Part shown: in pieces, positions 1 through 13,000 of the stretch
Layout: each line of letters opens with the position of its first letter
Position numbering within the stretch: position 1 is the stretch's first letter
Notes under the pieces: generated by a model
The model's input: the letters and a program-made list of their open reading frames with translations, nothing else
Told to the model about the DNA's origin: nothing
The model's database searches: none
Origin: Rhizophagus clarus
Taxonomy: Eukaryota; Glomeromycota; Glomeromycetes; Glomerales; Glomeraceae
Length of the DNA: 64,000 nucleotides
Reading direction: 5' to 3'
Assembly (NCBI GenBank): GCA_015698045.1
Contig: BLAL01000215.1
Coordinates: 310,001-374,000 of the forward strand
Made by a program: the position numbers and the translations under genes

Positions 1-59
1 GCTTCGAAACTTTGCAGGAACATCAGATTAAAAAAGTTTTTTTTTTGTAAAACTTTTCT

Positions 60-3000
60 CCTACCTATTTTTGCAGGTTCTTTTAGATATTAAAAGTATT
101 TTTTAATATTATTATTTAACGAGCATTGACTAACACTCATTTTTCCTTTTTTTTGTAGGTCCAGAACACCGAAGGTATGGGTTCTGGACTCAATTTTGAA
201 GTTAACCTTCAAAAAAAACTTTTTTTTTATTAGTTTACTTTAACAAGCATTAGCTAATGCTCGTTTTATATTTTGTAAGTCCAAAGAGCTGAAGGCTTTA
301 CAATTCCACCAATTTTGAAGGCAAACTTCAAAAAATATTTTTTCATTAATTATTTAATGAACTTTATTAACATTCGTTTTTATCTTTCTAAGTCCAGAAC
401 ACTAAAGGTACGAGTTCTGGACTATTTCTAAGGTCACCTTCAAAAAAAATGATTATTTAACGAATGTTCAATTTTAATTTTTTTAGGTCCGGAAGCCAAG
501 GTACAGCTCTGGACTTTTTTTTTTTATTTTAATTTAATGAACGTTAATATTAGCGTTCGATTTTGCTTTCTTTTTTAAGTCCAGAAGCCAAGGTACAGTT
601 TCAGACTTTTTTTTTTATTTAATTTAACAAACGTTAATATTAACGTTTGATTTCAATTTTTTTTTAGGTCTGAAAGCCAAAGTACAGCTCTGGACTTTTT
701 TTTATTTTAATTTAACGAATGTTAACATTAACGTTCGATTTTAATTTTTTTTAGTTCCGGAAGTTGAAGTACAGCTCTGGATTTTTTTTTATCAATTTAA
801 CGAACATTAATATTAACGTTCAATTTTTTTTTTAATTTTGTTTATTACTTTTGTAATCCAGAACACCAAACATGCGGCCTTAGACTTCATTTCAAAGGTA
901 ACTTTGAAAAAAAAATATTTGGTTGTTTTATTTTTACTTAGCGAACGTTAACTAACGTTCAATTTCTTTTTCTTTTTTTTTAGGTCTGGAACTCTATTTC
1001 GAGGTGGACCACTAAGTAAAAAAAAAATCATTTTTTTTTTGTATTTTAGCGAAACGTTAATAACGTTTCATTTTTCTTCTTTTTTTTAGGTCCAGAATTC
1101 CATTTCGAGGAGGACTATTAAGTAAAAAAAAAATTTTTTTTACTTTAATTTCAACGAACGTTAACTAACGTTCATTTTCTTTCTTTTTTTAGGTCCAAAA
1201 CTCTTTAGAAACGGACTGGTATTTCGAAGGTATAATATCTTTGAAATTTATTTTTTTTTTGTTTTATTTAAAACGAACATTAATAATGTTCATTTTTTTT
1301 TGTATTTTTAGGTCTGGAACTCTATTTCAAGGCAGACCATTTTTTTTTGTATTTTAGCAAAATGTTAGCAGCGTTTCATTTTTCTTCTTTTTTTAGGTCC
1401 AGAACTCCATTTCGAGAAGGACCATTAAGTAAAAAAAAATTTTTTTTACTTTAATTTCAACGAACATTAACTAACGTTCGTTTTCTTTCTTTTTTTAGGT
1501 CCAGAACTCCTTTAGAGGCAAACTATGATATTTCGAAGGTAAAATATCTTCAAAATTTTTATTTTTTTTTTGTTTTATTTAAACGAACGTTACTAATGTT
1601 CATTTTTTTTTATATTTTTTAGGTCTGGAACTCTTTAGAAGTGGACCGATATTTCGAAGGTATAATATCTTCAAAATTTTATTTCTTTTTTATGTTTTAT
1701 TTAAATCGAATAATACTAATGTTCATTTTTTTTTGTATTTTTTAGGTCCAGAACTCTTTAGAGGCGGACTGGTATTTCGAATGTATAATATCTTTGAAAT
1801 TTTATTTTTTTTTTATGTTTTATTTAAAACGAACATTACTAATATTCATTTTTTTTGTATTTTTTAGGTCCGGAACTCTTTAGAGGCAGACCGGTATTTC
1901 GAAGGTATAATATCTTTGAAATTTATTTTTTTTTTTGTTTTATTTAGACGAACGTTACTAATGTTCATTTTTTTTGTATTTTTTAGGTCCGGAACTCTAT
2001 TTTGAGGCGGATCACTAGGTAAAAAAAAAATTTATTTTTTTTTTGTGTTTTAGTAAAATGTTAATAACATTTCATTTTTTCTTCCTTTTTTTAGGTTCGG
2101 AACTTCATAGGAGAACCATTAAGTAAAAAAAAATATTTTTTTTACTTTAATTTCAACGAACGTTAATTAACGTTTGTTTTTTTTCTTTTTTTAGGTCTGG
2201 AACTCTATTTCGAGGCGGACCACTAAGTAAAAAAAATTCATTTTTTTTTGTGTTTTAGCGAAACGTTAGTAACATTTCATTTTTTCTTCCTTTTTTTAGG
2301 TCCGGAACTCCATAGGAGGACCATTAAGTAAAAAAAAATATTTTTTTACTTTAATTTCAACGAACGTTAACTAACATTCGTTTTCTTTCTTTTTTTAGAT
2401 CCGAAACTCCTTTAGAGGCGGACTATGATATTTCGAAGGTAAAATATCTTCGAAATTTTATTTTTTTTTTGTTTTATTTAAACGAACATTTCTAATGTTC
2501 GTTTTTTTTGTATTTTTTAGGTCCAGAACTCTTTAGAGGTGGACTATGATATTTCGAAGGTATAATAATATCTTCAAATTTTTATTTTTTTATATTTTAC
2601 AAAACGAAACCAATTAACGTTTCATTTTATTTTACATTTTTTTTTTAGGTCTGGAACTTGAAGCAAACCGAAGGTAAAAAAAAAATATTTATTTTTGTTT
2701 CAACGAATGTTAAACTAGCGTTCATTTTTTTTAGGTTCGAAAGAAGTGGACCGAGTTATTTCGAAGGTAAAAAAAACTTTGAAATAATTTTATTTTATAT
2801 TTTATTTTACGAAACGTTACTAATGTTTTATTTCATTTTTTTTAGGTCCAGAACTCTAATTCGAAGCGGACTGGTATTTTGAAGGTATAAAGCTTCGAAA
2901 AAATTGTTTTTTTTATTTCAATGAATGTTAACTAATGTTTGGTTCTTTTTTTAGGTCCAGAACTCCAATTCGAAGTGGACTGGATTATTTCGAAGGTAAA

Positions 3001-3790
3001 AAAACTTCGAAATTATTTTTTTATATTATTTTACAAAATGTTACTAATATTTCGTTTTGTATTTCTTTTTTTTTAGGTCAGAATTTACTTTCGAAGCGGA
3101 CCATGATATTCGAAGGTAATATAATATCTTCAAAAAATTTTAACTTTATTTATTTTAACAAACGTTACTAATATTCATTTTTTTATTTTTTTTAGGTCCG
3201 AAACTCCCTCTCTCAGCGGGCCATGATATTCGAAGGTAATATAATATCTTCGAAATATTTTAACTTTTTATTTAAATTTAACGAACGTTACTAATATTCA
3301 TTTTTTTTATTTTTTTAGGTCTGGACTCTCTTTCGCAGCGGACCATAAAGGTAATATAATAACTTAGGAAAAATTTTATATTTTTTTAACAAACATTATT
3401 ATCATGCGTTTTGTATTCTTTTTTTTAGGTCTGGATCTTCCAATTCGAAGCAGACCAGGGTATTTCGAAGGTATAAAGCTTCGAAATGACTTTTTTTATT
3501 TTATTTTTGTTTCAACAAATGTTAATTAACGTTCGTTTTCAGTTTTTAGATGGAACCCCATTTTGAGGTAGACCAGGTATTCCGAAAATAAAAAAAAATT
3601 TTTCTCATTTTTATTAACGAAACGTTAATTAACATTTTGATTCTTTTTTTTTGTAGATTTGCAGCTTTCAGATATGGTATTTATTTCGAAAATTATAAGT
3701 TTTTTATTTTTGTTTTTTTTTAAAAAACAAAATTTTAATTAATGTTCATTTTTTATTTTATAGGTTCACAGATTTCTGGAAGCTTCCTGA
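60..3790 (+). repeat. Tandem array of mini-exon/mini-intron-like units
   Basis: About 35 diverged units of roughly 85-125 bp (mean near 105) follow one another in the same orientation. Each has a T-rich tract ending in TTTTTTAG, an exon-like core of about 30-40 bases starting GTCCRGAACTC and often ending GGTATTTCGAAG, then GTATAA or GTAAAA, an AT-rich stretch, and a palindrome around CTAAC such as GAACGTTAACTAACGTTC (1156-1173), followed by the next T-tract and AG. This is the order of a fungal intron: donor, branch site, acceptor. Three inverted repeats recur: GTCC...GGAC in the core, TTTCGAAG...CTTCGAAA around the donor-like site, and the palindrome around the branch-like site. The cores do not make a shared reading frame; short open frames inside are accidental. 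The first units (to about 900) are more diverged. I know of no named family. It could be a spliced non-coding RNA locus or a satellite that resembles one. Confidence 0.8.
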
Positions 3791-5586
3791 AACATAATTT
3801 TGAAGTAAGGAGGGATAGTATTTTCGTATTTTGTTGTTTTATTAGATCGAAGAAGTTAAAAGTTGTTTGTTGGAATCGAACCAATTGAAACGATGTCCAA
3901 ACCATTAACAACATGATTTTGCAGTATAAAAGTAAAGAAAGAAAGAGAGGAAGGAAACTTTAGTTTAGTGCATTTAGTAAAATAGTGTAGATTAGTAAAT
4001 GCACTTTTAAATTTGTAAATATTTTTTTTTTAATGAAATAAATTAATTGATATTAGTTAACATTATGCGAAATTTTTCTGTGACGCGTATTGGCATGTCC
4101 TTAGATTAGTGCAGAAATGTACTTTGCAGAACTGCGCAGATCTGTGAACCAAAATTTTTCCGAATGGCCAGTACAGAAGTGCCTAATTTGTAATTGATAA
4201 ATTGATATGCTCTAATCGGTTTGCACCTTCATGTATGATAATTACAGTCTGTGGTAATTCATAACATACTAGTACAGAAGTAATCTAATTTGCAATTGAT
4301 AAATTAATATATAATACTAATCGGTTACATCTTAATTGGATCTTAATTGGATCTTAATTGAACACTGTAGTCGGTATTAAATAATAATTAAATGTAATTA
4401 ATGGTGGTGTTGTTTTGGTTATAATGTAATCCTTTTTTTAATTACTTAAAAGTGTTTTTTGAAAGGGATATCGATTTTAATAAAAAATTATAATTTTTGC
4501 ATACAATTGTATTTGCATACAATGTTTATCATCTATTATAATAACAAATACCTATATTGTGTAATATATACATTGTATAAGAATATAGCATCTGACAGTA
4601 AATTGGTAAGACAAAAACATGTATACTATTGCAAAAACGTATAAGGGTGTGAAATATACACAAGTGATAAATAACATTATGGCCCGCATTATTATAATTT
4701 TGGCCAGATTAATTTATTTATTATCAGTATATGGTATCACATAGGCCATGTGATTTGCCGATCATTTACTTTATTAAATTTGTAATCAGGTACATCATTA
4801 TGCTAAAAATAGCTAAACACGAATTATAAATAAACAATACTTTTGAAAAAATATCGTACGACCTTTTCTTGTTAACTCTTTCTTTTTTACATTTTTATCT
4901 CAAAATACATAATATTACAGATTTACAGGTATTTTAAAACAATATTTTTTTTATTTGTACTAATTTTCTATTTACTTTATTTTTAATATTTTTAACTATA
5001 TTTTTTCTTGTAATTGTTTTTATTTATCTTTTTACTATTATTTATTTATATATTACTATATTTCTTTTCTTATTACTAACTGCTTTTTTACTTTTTTATG
5101 TTACTTTCTTTTTTATTATTTACTCTTTACTTTTTTTATATGTTATTTTTTCATGTATTATTTTTTTTTTACGTGTTACTAATATACTAATTACATCTAT
5201 TTAATATACTAACTTTTCTAACTGCTTTTTTTACTTTACTTTTATTTTTTTGCATCACTAATATACTAACTATATTTAATTAATATACTAACTTTTTTTT
5301 ACTTCTTACATTATATCTCTTTAGCATATTAACCTTTATCTTTTTTTTATTCTATGCCTTAAACTCAGCATGAATTAATATTCTAACATCTTCATGTTCT
5401 TATATTTTTAAATGCAAGATAAATTATTGGGTAATGAATCCTTTATTACATTTACTTTTTCTGTTATAAGTTTTGTATTCATATTTATTGTATATAATAA
5501 AATTTACAAATTATAATAAAATGAATTATAATTTTGGTTAGCATCACATTAAATTTGAATTATAATTTTGGCTAATATTACAATTG
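3791..5586. other. AT-rich non-coding stretch after the array
   Basis: No credible gene. The first 250 bases contain an AATGAAATAAATTAATTG run near 4030 that would serve as a poly(A) signal region if the preceding array is transcribed. Positions 4180-4325 contain a diverged direct duplication, described separately. Positions 4900-5400 are T-rich with repeated ATATACTAAC-like words. Confidence 0.6.
4180..4325. repeat. Diverged direct duplication
   Basis: A block starting AGTACAGAAGT and running through TTGATAAATT to CTAATCGGTT occurs at about 4168-4222 and again at about 4270-4326 with substitutions. A short three-copy repeat of ATCTTAATTGG follows at about 4329-4360. Confidence 0.6.
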
Positions 5587-5950
5587 TAATTTGAATAAAA
5601 TTTGTATATATTCTGTATAAAACCCATACAAAATTTGTATAAAACCCATACAAAATTTGTATAAAACCTGTACAAAATTCATATATATTTATGTAAACCT
5701 GTACAAAATTTGTATATATTCTGTATAAAACCTGTACAAAATTCGTATATATTCTGTATAAAACCCATACAAAATTTGTATATATTCTGTATAAAACCTG
5801 TACAAAATTTGTATATATTCTGTATAAAACCTGTACAAAATTCATATATATTTATGTAAACCTGTACAAAATTTGTATATATTCTGTATAAAACCCATAC
5901 AAAATTTGTACAAAATATGTATATATTCTGTATAAAACCTGGTTATAATG
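5587..5950. repeat. 33-bp minisatellite
   Basis: About eleven tandem copies of a 33-bp unit containing TATATATTCTGTATAAAACC and TGTACAAAATTTG alternate with shortened copies. Thirty-three is a multiple of three, so a long open frame appears on the minus strand with an eleven-residue repeat (FVQVLYRIYTN). I treat that frame as a by-product, because it consists only of the repeat. The array abuts the truncated 3' end of the Helitron helicase, and related TTTGTACAGAA words continue to about 6080. Confidence 0.85.
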
Positions 5951-6111
5951 TGGTTATAATCTGTACAATTAGCATTATCCGGAATTTGTACAAGTACAGA
6001 ATATTTCATAATTTGGTACATTTTCTGTCACTAATTGTACAGAATTTGTACAGAATTTGTACAGTATTTGTACAATAATATTTTCTGGACAAATTCCGGA
6101 TTTTCAATTTT

Positions 6112-7995
6112 TTACTGGGCTGTAACAATACCAATTGTCCCATTACAAATTTGTTTCTTAATATATTTATTATTAAGAAACATTATTCGACAACCTATCT
6201 GTAATCTCACAACAGAAGGCAAGTTTGTCTTATATTTTATTAAATATTCTGAGCTTTCATGATCTTGCTCTTTCCCATTAATAAGGTCTTTTGAATATGA
6301 GATTAAAAACTTGTCATTTTTGACCGGTAAAGTATTGCAAATTTGAGTATTAATCTGTTCTACTGTTTCCCTATAACCAACAATATGAGTTGTATTTAAT
6401 ACATTTTCTAAAGATAAATTATTTGAACTATCCTGAAACTTTTGATATAGTATATTATATGTTGATTCTGTAATGTTTCCAAATCTTGCTTCTTCTAATA
6501 ATGAATAATACTGAGGATCTTCTGCTTGTCTTTTTGCTTCTCTTAAAAAAAGTGGGTAAAATAACTTCCATACAGGTGATTGGAATACATAATTTCCACT
6601 TACTGGTGGCAATTGAAATAAGTCACCAAGAACTATAACACTTATATCTCCAAATGGTAATGAATTTGAATGCAACTTTGAAAACATATTTGAGAGATAA
6701 TCAAATAATTCAGATGAAACTATTGAGATTTCATCTATTATAAGAATTTTTAGTTTTTTAAGATTCTCTTTTAATATTTTATCATTAAATGCTAATGTCT
6801 GAAAACCACCTTTTGTAGCATGTATTTTTAAGGCTGAATGTATGGTAAAGCCACCAATATTTTGTGCAACAACACCAGTTGGCGCAAGTACTAAATATGA
6901 AAGTCCTCTCTTTTCAAATTCCTTCAATAAAATATGAGTAACAAAAGATTTTCCTGTTCCAGCAGATCCTGTTATCAAGAAGTATGGATAATGTTTGCCA
7001 TCATTTGGGCCTAAAGTTCTAACTATTCTATCGACATATTGATATTGATCCTTTGGAAGGCTTAACATTGTATTTAATGGAATTATTGGAGGTATAATTT
7101 TCATTTTTGTTAATTGGTTACCTATTATTTCTTTAAACTGTGTATTTGTTAGCCCCATTAGATTTTCTAAAAATGCGTGAGTAAGTTCAATAAATTGATC
7201 ATTAAAGTTATTAATCTCTTCTTGATGTTTCTTTTTATATAGTATGCATTCATTATGATACACTTCAGGAAATTTGTTTAAAAAATGTTCTCTATAAGTT
7301 GAAAAGTATCCTTTTAACTCTTCCTCACTTCTTGGTTTAAGCCTTAGCAATAGTTGTTGATAGAAATATAATTCACCATCTATTAATCTTAAATGTCGTA
7401 TTCTTGTTATAATTTTAGTTCTTCTTTTTACAACATAATTTCCAAGTTTATCACGATATACTTCTCTTGATGTTGTTAATTTTGAAGGAAAAATATTGTA
7501 CGACTCAAAATACTCTTGATATAATAATAAATCAGACTCCTCATTTTCTGGTCTATTGAAGTATTTTTCTATGGAATCTGGATAGAATGGTGTCTCATTT
7601 GATACCTTTAATAATGAAATTGGAAGTACTGATTTTTGCCTAGTGCTAGGAGGATCTGTTACAAGGTACTGAACTTTAACAGAAGAATTACAAATAGTTT
7701 CACCAAGAATCAAGAACATTAATTCTATTGTTCCAAGTCTGCGGCCTTGAATATGTTGTCTATATTTATCATCTTCCTGAATATTAAATATGTGGGTTGG
7801 CTCCCTTTTTGCAATATATTTAGTCATATATCTTGCAAAGCCTCTTGTTGTCACATATTGTAAATTCATATGTGCATTCCAAATGAATAGTGTTGGTGCA
7901 TGATATGGTACTATCCATCTATCTTGTTCTTTTGTACATTTATAAATAAACCTTGAACTATTAGGATCTTCATATGTATATTCTGAGTATGGTCA
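6112..7995 (-). pseudogene. Helitron PIF1-like helicase segment
   Basis: The open segment runs from about 7990 to 6112. Near its start it has RYMTKYIAK, the tyrosine-containing motif that closes the Rep domain. The helicase follows: Walker A ITGSAGTGKSFVTH, Walker B ILIIDEISIV, and VIVLGDLFQLPPV, which are typical of PIF1/RecD-type superfamily 1 helicases. It would unwind donor DNA during rolling-circle transposition. The frame stops shortly after RIMFLNN and NGTIGIV, so the final motif with the arginine finger is absent. The frame is open back to the TGA at 7993-7995, where TCATGA could have been CCACGA before two C-to-T changes. Confidence 0.88.
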
Positions 7996-8017
7996 TGAAA
8001 ATCCTTTTTTGCAAACT

Positions 8018-8872
8018 TCACCTGGAGCAGCATCTTAAATCACAAGTGTGAATTTGGTGAGTCTTTACAAGTTTATACAATTCTGGTTCTTTTTCTGAAT
8101 CTGGTAAATCTGCTCTTATCACATTATCTTTTATCATATTATTAATAGATTTTGTCGCCCATAAGCATCCATGAATATGAGCAGCACCACGATTTTGAAA
8201 TTCAATACATTCAAAAAAGTGTAATATTTTTCCCCAATTTGTTAATTCTGGATCCTTCCAGAGGTTATTCTTCATACTTCTTAAACGATGAATAAAGTGA
8301 TGAGTACAATGAAATGGTCGATTTGTTGGTAATGTATCATGATTATCAGTTCTTAATAAAATATTTTTTAAATGTTTCCACTTGTTTTCACTCATTGTTA
8401 ATGCTATAAAGAGTTGAGATAAACCATAATTATTTATCATTGCATTAACATGATGTTCTTTTTCGTGAAAATAGGAGTCACCTGTTCTAATAAAAGTTGG
8501 TAAAGTTGTAGTGATTTGTTCATTAACTATTAGTTTATTATTATAAAGACTCTTTTGAATTAAATCACTAGCATGGGGAGGACCATGTAATTGTGATATT
8601 TGATTCTGACAAAAAATTCTCTGATTATTTTGATGATTACGATACTTTTCTAATTGCAAATAAGACCATGCTGGCCATATATGATATAATCTAAACCTTG
8701 GATCTTTTCCTCCAATTCGTTCTTTAATATATTTTCCATAGGTTTCAACTTTTACATTTGAAATCAATCCTTGATTAACTAAGTCTTGATATGTTCCTTT
8801 ACCATCAGGATATAAATCAGGAAATAATAATGCCTTTAAATTAGGATCATTTAGTGATATAGGAAGGGACAA
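8018..8872 (-). pseudogene. Helitron Rep (HUH nuclease) segment
   Basis: This segment contains NRGAAHIHGCLWA, the HUH metal-binding motif (two histidines around a hydrophobic residue) of rolling-circle replication initiators. A CDLRC cysteine cluster follows just before the frame ends. It is in the same frame as the upstream segment, separated only by eleven sense codons and the TGA at 8906-8908. At its 3' end the frame shifts near 8020-8030: the alternative frame continues APGEVCKKGFS and joins the helicase segment. The Rep domain would nick and rejoin the element's ends. Not functional as it stands. Confidence 0.87.
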
Positions 8873-8905
8873 ATTATTATCTGTTCTAGCAAACCCTGTT
8901 ATAAG

Positions 8906-9811
8906 TCAGCTGAAATGTGCATTCTCATCATGGATTTCTACATCAAAATCATTACTCAGAACTACAATTTCACCTGATCTAATTATAGGAATATTTTCTT
9001 CCTTAAAATGTGTTGCAATTGGAAATGGCAAATTAATATTCTGTTCCTGATTTTCAAGGTGCATATTAAATGATTTTAAGTAGGGATTGTTATCTTTTAG
9101 CCAATTTGATCCTTGAATGAGAGTAGGATGAAACCAATGATTATTATTATTTATAATATCAGATGATTCAAGAAATGCACCTAACATTCCAGAATATAAA
9201 GTAAAAGATCTAATATTTTTAGAATAATTCATAGTATCAACAATACTAAGATATTGATTAAATGGAATTACTCCTGGTGTTCTACCTATTGAGAAATGGA
9301 GATATATAGGTGATAAGTATTTACGTTTACTTAATGGGATTGCTTGAATTTCAGGTGGAATAGGAATTAGATAAGAAGGAAAAATTCGATTAGGATTGCT
9401 TTTACATATAGAACAGACTGCAATACGAGCAGGAGGATATGGGTACAATGGAAGTTTTGATTTTGGAAATGCTATTTCAAATTGATATGATAATTCCTCA
9501 CTATATTGTATCCATTTTGCTTTATCTGGATATAATAAATACCCACAATTTGAACATGGAAGGCAAGGAAATTGATTTAATATGGTTTGTTGAAATGTTT
9601 TATGCAAATCATTAAGTCTTTTGAATGGTCTCCATAGTATTAAAATATTGGGGGATGATTGCTGCTGAATTATTTGGTGCATTGTATTATTGTAAGAGAT
9701 TTGTGAATTGTCAAAGTCAAGTATAAACTTATCATTTTCAAGATTATAAGCATCTAATGAGTAAATATCAACGTTTGAATTATCCATTTTTTTAGAGAAT
9801 AAAATTTTCAC
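8906..9811 (-). pseudogene. Helitron N-terminal segment
   Basis: About 300 residues upstream of the Rep domain. CxxC pairs are visible (CLPCSNCG and CSICKSN), as is usual for the N-terminal region of fungal Helitron helicase-like proteins. It reads SIGRTPGVIPFNQYLS and ends AHFS at the TGA on 8906-8908. Translation past that TGA continues in frame into the Rep segment, so this is one gene broken by one stop. ATG at 9809-9811 is the first start in the frame; a second ATG follows eight codons later. Confidence 0.8.
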
Positions 9812-10086
9812 TTTTTATAAAAAGGGTGTCAAATATATAATTTTTTAAAACAATAGTAAATATGAAAGTTTTATTGGTACATTTATATTGTTAGATAATA
9901 TATATTAGTAATATTGTATTATTAATAAAGTACAATCAACTGAAATCATTCATTGTAACTTTAAATTTTATTAATAATCAAAATTTAATTCCTATTATTA
10001 CATAAACAATCGATTTAGACAATAGCTTAAAACTTATCTTTTTATAACTTAGTCTATGTCACTCCCACCCTCAAGAAATTCTGTAG

Positions 10087-13000
10087 CTAAATCAGATAAC
10101 TTTTACAAGTTCTCCTTGATGGTTTATTTGCATCAGTGAGGTTATTATTGGATTTTCTGTTATATTTTCTTTTATTTGTTTTTTTGGTTGATAATTCTTC
10201 TAAGAGGGAGTTAAATTTTTTGAATAAATAAACATAAAAAAAAATTAATTCAAATAAAATTAGATAATATCTATTTAGCACGATATGGTGAAAATTTTTA
10301 TTTGGCACGATGTGGTAATTATAGTTATTTATCACCATAGTACTATTGTAAAATATTTCAGATAATCTGTACAACCATTAAACTATTTTGTAACTTGATG
10401 ATTTACATATAATCAATCATACAATCAATAAGTTTCCCACACTCTCTTCCACACTCTCTTCCCACGTTCTCTACACTCTTTTATCCTTTCTATTATCTCC
10501 TTTTACTTCCTCCTCTTTCTTTTGTATTTTTTCATTTTTAATCTTCCTTTTATCTCCACTATTTTACCATTAACACCTCACAAAAATTAGGTAAGCTTAG
10601 CGTTAGATATGATTAGGGTAGGGTCATAAAATTAGAATTAATGTAGGATTATGTAGAATTAGGGTTAGGATAAGCGAAGTGAGTTAGGGTTAGGGTTAGG
10701 ATTTAGGGTTAGGATAAGGAAAGTGGGCTAGATAAGAAACATTTACATAATTTTTCTTTTTTTTTTTAGAATGGATGATCCTACATGGTTCACACAACAT
10801 GAAAATATAAATGTACTTCAACTGGAATATTATTCAGATGATGATGAACAAGACAGTTTATCAGTGTTTGATAAACCTAATGTTGATAAAAATATATTAT
10901 TTAGTGGAACATCTTTTTATGCTGATCAGGATACGCCATTTGATGGTCAGTTGGAAACAATGCAACCAACTATTAATACAACTGATGGATCTAGTATTTT
11001 AGAAGATAATATACCAGATTTAGCGTTGAATGTGGAATATTCTTCTTGGGATAATGTAGGAAAAGCTCTCCTCAAGTATGGTTATAATAATGGATTTGTA
11101 TGGGTGAAAAAACGAACCTGGCCAATTAATGGAAGAATGGCCGGTATTTCCTTTTATTGTGATAAGAGTGGTATTAATATTCTCAAGAAAACAGATGATC
11201 CAACAAAGAAAAGAAACAAAAAATCAAAAAAATGTGGTTGTAAAGTTTATGTAAATATTTCATGGCCAAAATGCAGAACTGGACCATATGTATCTTTATT
11301 TAAAGATATTCACAATCATGTACTCTATCAAGATACAGCTCGTTTTGCTTCAGCTTATCGCAAATTAAGCAGTGAAATATTTAGTGAAATTGAATTTTAT
11401 ACTAATTCTGCAAATTTGGATGCATCTCTTCAACGACAATTACTTGAAGCAAGATACCCAGATCGAGAATTCCATTCTAAGGATATATCAAATGCTATCC
11501 AGAAGGCTAAGCATCATGCCAGAATGATACCAGGAAATGAACCAAGTAATGATGCATCTAATTTATTAAAGCAAATTAATACTATGCGTGGTGATGACCC
11601 TTTATGGTTTGTTGAATGTTTCACAGAAAATAATTTCTTATTTCGTATTTTCTGGATGAATCCTAAACAAATCAATTTATGGATGAAATTTTCCGATGTA
11701 GTTATTTGTGACACTACATTTGGTACAAATCGATATAATATGTCATTAATGCTTTTTATTGGGGTAGATAGACGAAATCATTCATGGCTTTTAGGACAAG
11801 CATTAACTTGTGATGAACGTGAAGAATCTTTTAACTGGATTATGTCTTGCTTAAAAAAAGCTACATCAAATATTTCACCTCGCATTATATTTACTGATGC
11901 TGATGCTGCACTTCATAATGCAATAAAAACTCAATTTCCAGATTCACAATTAGCATCATGTATTTTTCATATTAAACAAAATTTAAAAAAACATATTCGT
12001 CCTAAAATTCAATCAGAATATTCAAACTTCATTATAGAATTTAATAATGCACGAAATGCTTTAAACAAGCAAGAATTTTACACTAGATGGGAAGCATTAT
12101 TACATAAATACCCTTCTTCTCAACCATATCTTCACAATAATCTGTATCCTTTACATTATTCTTGGGCTAAATGTTTTATTAATCGCATTTTTAATGCTGG
12201 AATGCAGTCAACACAACAAGTAAAAGGAATGAATAGTGTGCTTAAACGCCTGATAGATCTTCATAGTACTTTATGTGAATTGTTTCATGATATAGAAAAA
12301 AGAATCAAAACAGAAAATTTTAAAGATGAAGTAACAGCTTGGAATGATACTCAATATAACAATACTTTAAATTCAACAAAAAAATTCTTTCCAAATATTG
12401 AAACAGAATTGGCTAAATATTTATTTCCAGAAATTTATACTTTGCAGTATCAACAAATTAAAGACAGTTTTATGTATGATGTACAACTATTTGAAGATTA
12501 TACTGCCATTTCAGATGATTTTGAAGAAACTTCTATTGATGCAAAAGAATGTAATTTGGAAAGTCTTTTGGAAGATGTTGGTGAATCTTCTATTTCTGAA
12601 CTTTGGAAGTTAAATATGCGTTTCCAGGAAGTAAATCATGTAATTATATAGCAGTTTTAAAAGATGGATCTCATCTTTGTACTTGTTTATATATAATTTC
12701 TCATGGATTAGTGTGTAGACACTTTTTTAGAATTCTTAGAGCTTCGAATAATGCTAAATTTAATATGGCTTTAATTGCAAGTAGATGGTATAAAGACGAT
12801 ATCAGTAATAATATTGAAATTAGTAATAATTCAAGTGCATGCAACTTTAGTTATATTCAACAAATTCGGAATACAATTAGACCACAACCTAATTCAAAAG
12901 AACATTTATCCAAAAGAAAAAGATATGGAAAGATTTATGGATTAGCACGTCATGTAATACAATTAGCAGTTGATAATGATGATCAAGAGCCAACTCAATG

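Larger units (their letters stand above)
6112..9811 (-). mobile_element. Decayed Helitron (Rep-helicase transposon)
   Basis: Three consecutive minus-strand segments together give the Helitron order: a cysteine-rich N-terminal region, an HUH Rep domain, then a PIF1-type superfamily 1 helicase. The reading frame is broken by an in-frame TGA at 8906-8908, a frameshift near 8020-8030 and a second TGA at 7993-7995, so the protein cannot be made whole. The last helicase motifs are missing where the sequence runs into the 33-bp minisatellite. I could not place the expected 5' TC and 3' CTRR ends. Confidence 0.9.

Noticed and set aside
2658..3171. Two short plus-strand frames with an SRT(L/P)IRSGL repeat
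   Set aside because: They cross several intron-like units of the array, and the peptides are just the repeated core plus T-rich spacer.
5549..5845. 98-residue minus-strand open frame
   Set aside because: It is only the translation of a 33-bp minisatellite; length and periodicity explain the open frame.
10200..10374. 5' half of a minus-strand open frame ending at 10087
   Set aside because: It lies in AT-rich DNA overlapping the MULE left motif and upstream of a good acceptor; only 10199-10087 is used in the gene model.
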